A stretch of DNA of 64,000 bases from Actinoplanes sichuanensis (lineage in GTDB: Bacteria > Actinomycetota > Actinomycetes > Mycobacteriales > Micromonosporaceae). Below the pieces are notes generated by a model. It saw nothing but the letters and a program-made list of their open reading frames with translations. It made no database searches and was not told the DNA's origin. Positions within the stretch are counted from its first letter, which is position 1. Each line of letters opens with the position of its first letter. Of the stretch, positions 62,544-64,000 are shown piece by piece. The DNA is taken from positions 3,782,001-3,846,000 of the forward strand of contig NZ_AP028461.1 in the NCBI RefSeq assembly GCF_033097365.1, read 5' to 3'. The translations under genes were made by a program, and so were the position numbers.

Positions 62544-63277
62544 TGGAACAGCTGCTGCACCTCGACGACATCACCAAACGGTTCGGCCAGGTGACCGTCG
62601 CGGAGAACCTCACGCTGTCGGTCGGCGCCGGTGAGGTCCTGGGCATCGTGGGCCCGAACGGCGCCGGGAAATCCAGCCTGTTCGCCATGATCTCCGGTGA
62701 CCTGCGCCCGGACAGCGGCGCGGTGTGGCTGCTCGGGCGCGACGTCACCGGCGTCGCGCCGCACACCCGGACCCGCGCCGGGATCGGCCGCACCTACCAG
62801 GTACCGCGCCCGTTCGAGCACCTCACCGTCTTCGAGAACGTGCTGGTCTGCGGCTATCAGGGAGCCGGGCTGAAGGGCCGGCAGGCGTGGCGGCACACCA
62901 TGGGCGTGCTCGACCGCACCGGCCTGGCCGACCTGGCAGACACCCCGGCCGGGCGGCTCGGCCTGCTCCAGCGCAAACGCCTGGAGATGGCCCGCGCGCT
63001 GGGCACCGGCCCGCGACTGTTGCTGCTCGACGAGGTCGCCGGCGGCCTCACCGAACCCGAGGTGGCCGAACTGGTGACCGTGGTCAGACAACTGCACGCC
63101 GAAGGGCTCGGCATCGTCTGGATCGAGCACGTCGTACACGCGCTGGTGAAGACCGTCGACCGGATGGTCTGTCTGGCCGGCGGTGACGTGGTCGCCGACG
63201 GTGACCCGATGGCCGTGCTCGCCGACCCGAAGGTGCGGGAGCTGTATCTGGGCAGTGGACCGGAGGGCGTCTCATGA
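62543..63277 (+). CDS. Liv-type ABC transporter ATPase (LivG-like)
   Basis: 244 residues: Walker A GPNGAGKSS, Q-loop region IGRTYQVPRPFEHLTVFENVL, Walker B LLLLDEVAGGL, switch His in WIEHVVHAL. The ABC signature reads LGLLQRKRLE, which is the loose form typical of LivG-like proteins. It powers import together with the LivF-like subunit. It is coupled upstream by TGATG and downstream by ATGA overlap. Confidence 0.9.
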   Translation: MEQLLHLDDITKRFGQVTVAENLTLSVGAGEVLGIVGPNGAGKSSLFAMISGDLRPDSGAVWLLGRDVTGVAPHTRTRAGIGRTYQVPRPFEHLTVFENVLVCGYQGAGLKGRQAWRHTMGVLDRTGLADLADTPAGRLGLLQRKRLEMARALGTGPRLLLLDEVAGGLTEPEVAELVTVVRQLHAEGLGIVWIEHVVHALVKTVDRMVCLAGGDVVADGDPMAVLADPKVRELYLGSGPEGVS

Positions 63278-63996
63278 GCCTGCTCGCGATCCGTGATCTC
63301 ACCGTCCACCACGGGCAACTCCGCGCGGTCGACGGCTTCGACCTGGACCTGGCCGAGGGTGAGGTGCTGGCGGTGATCGGCGCGAACGGCGCCGGGAAGT
63401 CGACGCTGCTGCGGGCGCTGGCCGGGCTGAATCCGCCGACGTCGGGCAGCATCCGCCTGCACGACCGCGACATCACCCGGATGCCGGCGCACAAGCGGCT
63501 GTCGGCCGGGGTCGCCCTGGTCCCCGAAGGCCGGCGACTGTTCCGGTCCCTGACGGTCGAGGAGAATCTGCTGACCGGCACCTACCGCAGACGTCGGGGT
63601 CCGTGGACCGTCCAGCGCGTCTACGAGCTGTTCCCGTGGATGGCCGAACGACGGCGGCAGAACGCCGCGCAGCTGTCCGGCGGCGAACAGCAGTCGGTGG
63701 CCATCGGCCGGGCCCTGCTGTCGAACCCCGACCTGCTGCTGATCGACGAGCTGTCGCTCGGCCTGGCGCCGGTGGTGGTGCGGCGGATCTACCAGGTCCT
63801 GCCGGACATCGTCGGGTCGGGGACGACCGCGCTGATCGTCGAGCAGGACGTCACGCAGGCGATGCGGGTCGCCGACCGGGTGCACTGCCTGCTCGAAGGC
63901 CGGTCGGTGCTGCGCGGCCGGCCCCGGGACCTGAGCACCGAACAGGTCGAACACGCCTACTTCGGCATCGGCGACGCACCGGACGGGCGGCATTGA
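63274..63996 (+). CDS. Liv-type ABC transporter ATPase (LivF-like)
   Basis: 240 residues: Walker A GANGAGKST, RLSAGVALVPEGRRLFRSLTVEENLLTG typical of LivF, signature LSGGEQQSVAIGRAL, Walker B LLLIDELSLGL, switch His replaced by Gln-Asp (IVEQDV) as usual in LivF. ATG 63274 overlaps the LivG-like stop. TGA at 63994-63996 is followed by ACATG, so the next gene starts at once. Confidence 0.92.
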   Translation: MSLLAIRDLTVHHGQLRAVDGFDLDLAEGEVLAVIGANGAGKSTLLRALAGLNPPTSGSIRLHDRDITRMPAHKRLSAGVALVPEGRRLFRSLTVEENLLTGTYRRRRGPWTVQRVYELFPWMAERRRQNAAQLSGGEQQSVAIGRALLSNPDLLLIDELSLGLAPVVVRRIYQVLPDIVGSGTTALIVEQDVTQAMRVADRVHCLLEGRSVLRGRPRDLSTEQVEHAYFGIGDAPDGRH

Positions 63997-63997
63997 C

Positions 63998-64000
63998 ATG
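63998..64000 (+). other. Start codon of the next operon gene, cut by the window edge
   Basis: An ATG one base after the LivF-like stop (TGA-C-ATG) probably opens a permease gene (LivH-like), since the substrate-binding and both ATPase genes are present but no permease is in the window. Inference from operon logic only. Confidence 0.4.

Overview
The window is very GC-rich, uses GTG starts freely, packs genes with 1-4 bp overlaps and has many divergent promoters. It reads as an actinomycete chromosome, most likely Micromonosporaceae and plausibly Actinoplanes. The hints are secreted arabinoxylan-degrading enzymes with CBM2, AbfB and ricin modules, a CebR-type operator, a methyl-accepting chemotaxis protein (motile spores), an F420-type enzyme, and many one-off regulators. 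I see no rRNA, tRNA, CRISPR array, insertion sequence or prophage. The species is inference.

Layout. 0-6 kb: a MauE-like/MFS pair, two SAM methyltransferases, an AhpD-like protein, an SDR and P-loop kinase operon, and a cupin whose 3' end is partly duplicated. 6-11 kb: a stand-alone enolase, a MerR regulator fused to a cysteine-less peroxiredoxin domain, a transglutaminase-like protein, a membrane protein, and the scar of a deletion that fused an MFS remnant to an ArsR remnant. 11-19 kb: membrane proteins, a PlsC/GT4 operon, a GT2 enzyme, a cupin, a GGDEF-EAL protein and a kinase-like protein.

19-33 kb is the carbohydrate zone. Two divergent GH43 genes (one with AbfB, one with a ricin module) share a control region with LacI-type sites. 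A CBM2-GH62/CBM2-GH30 operon lies behind a CebR-like box. Between them are a TetR/Ddn-YceI pair, an AMIN-like lipoprotein, a RING-like/TerD-like protein and a single-chain ECF sigma factor. That sigma factor continues into a zinc anti-sigma-like motif, a membrane helix and an extracytoplasmic AbfB domain. Together these suggest arabinoxylan sensing, hydrolysis and regulation.

33-40 kb: an MCP and a hybrid histidine kinase carry the same input domain, with a repeat-rich CHAP hydrolase and a patatin-like lipase between them. 40-50 kb: an ADP-ribosylglycohydrolase, small proteins of unknown function, a TetR-HAD-ornithine cyclodeaminase operon divergent from a frameshifted NAD(P)-binding gene, a membrane NACHT ATPase, and an SDR/MarR pair. 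50-57 kb: a TPR regulator with a damaged HTH opposite an HTH protein with MgtE-N-like helical repeats, an MFS/HxlR-peroxiredoxin divergent pair, secreted proteins and an atypical response regulator. 57-64 kb: AraC/SnoaL, then a catabolic locus with an aldehyde dehydrogenase, an IclR regulator, and a Liv-type ABC importer whose permease genes lie beyond the right edge.
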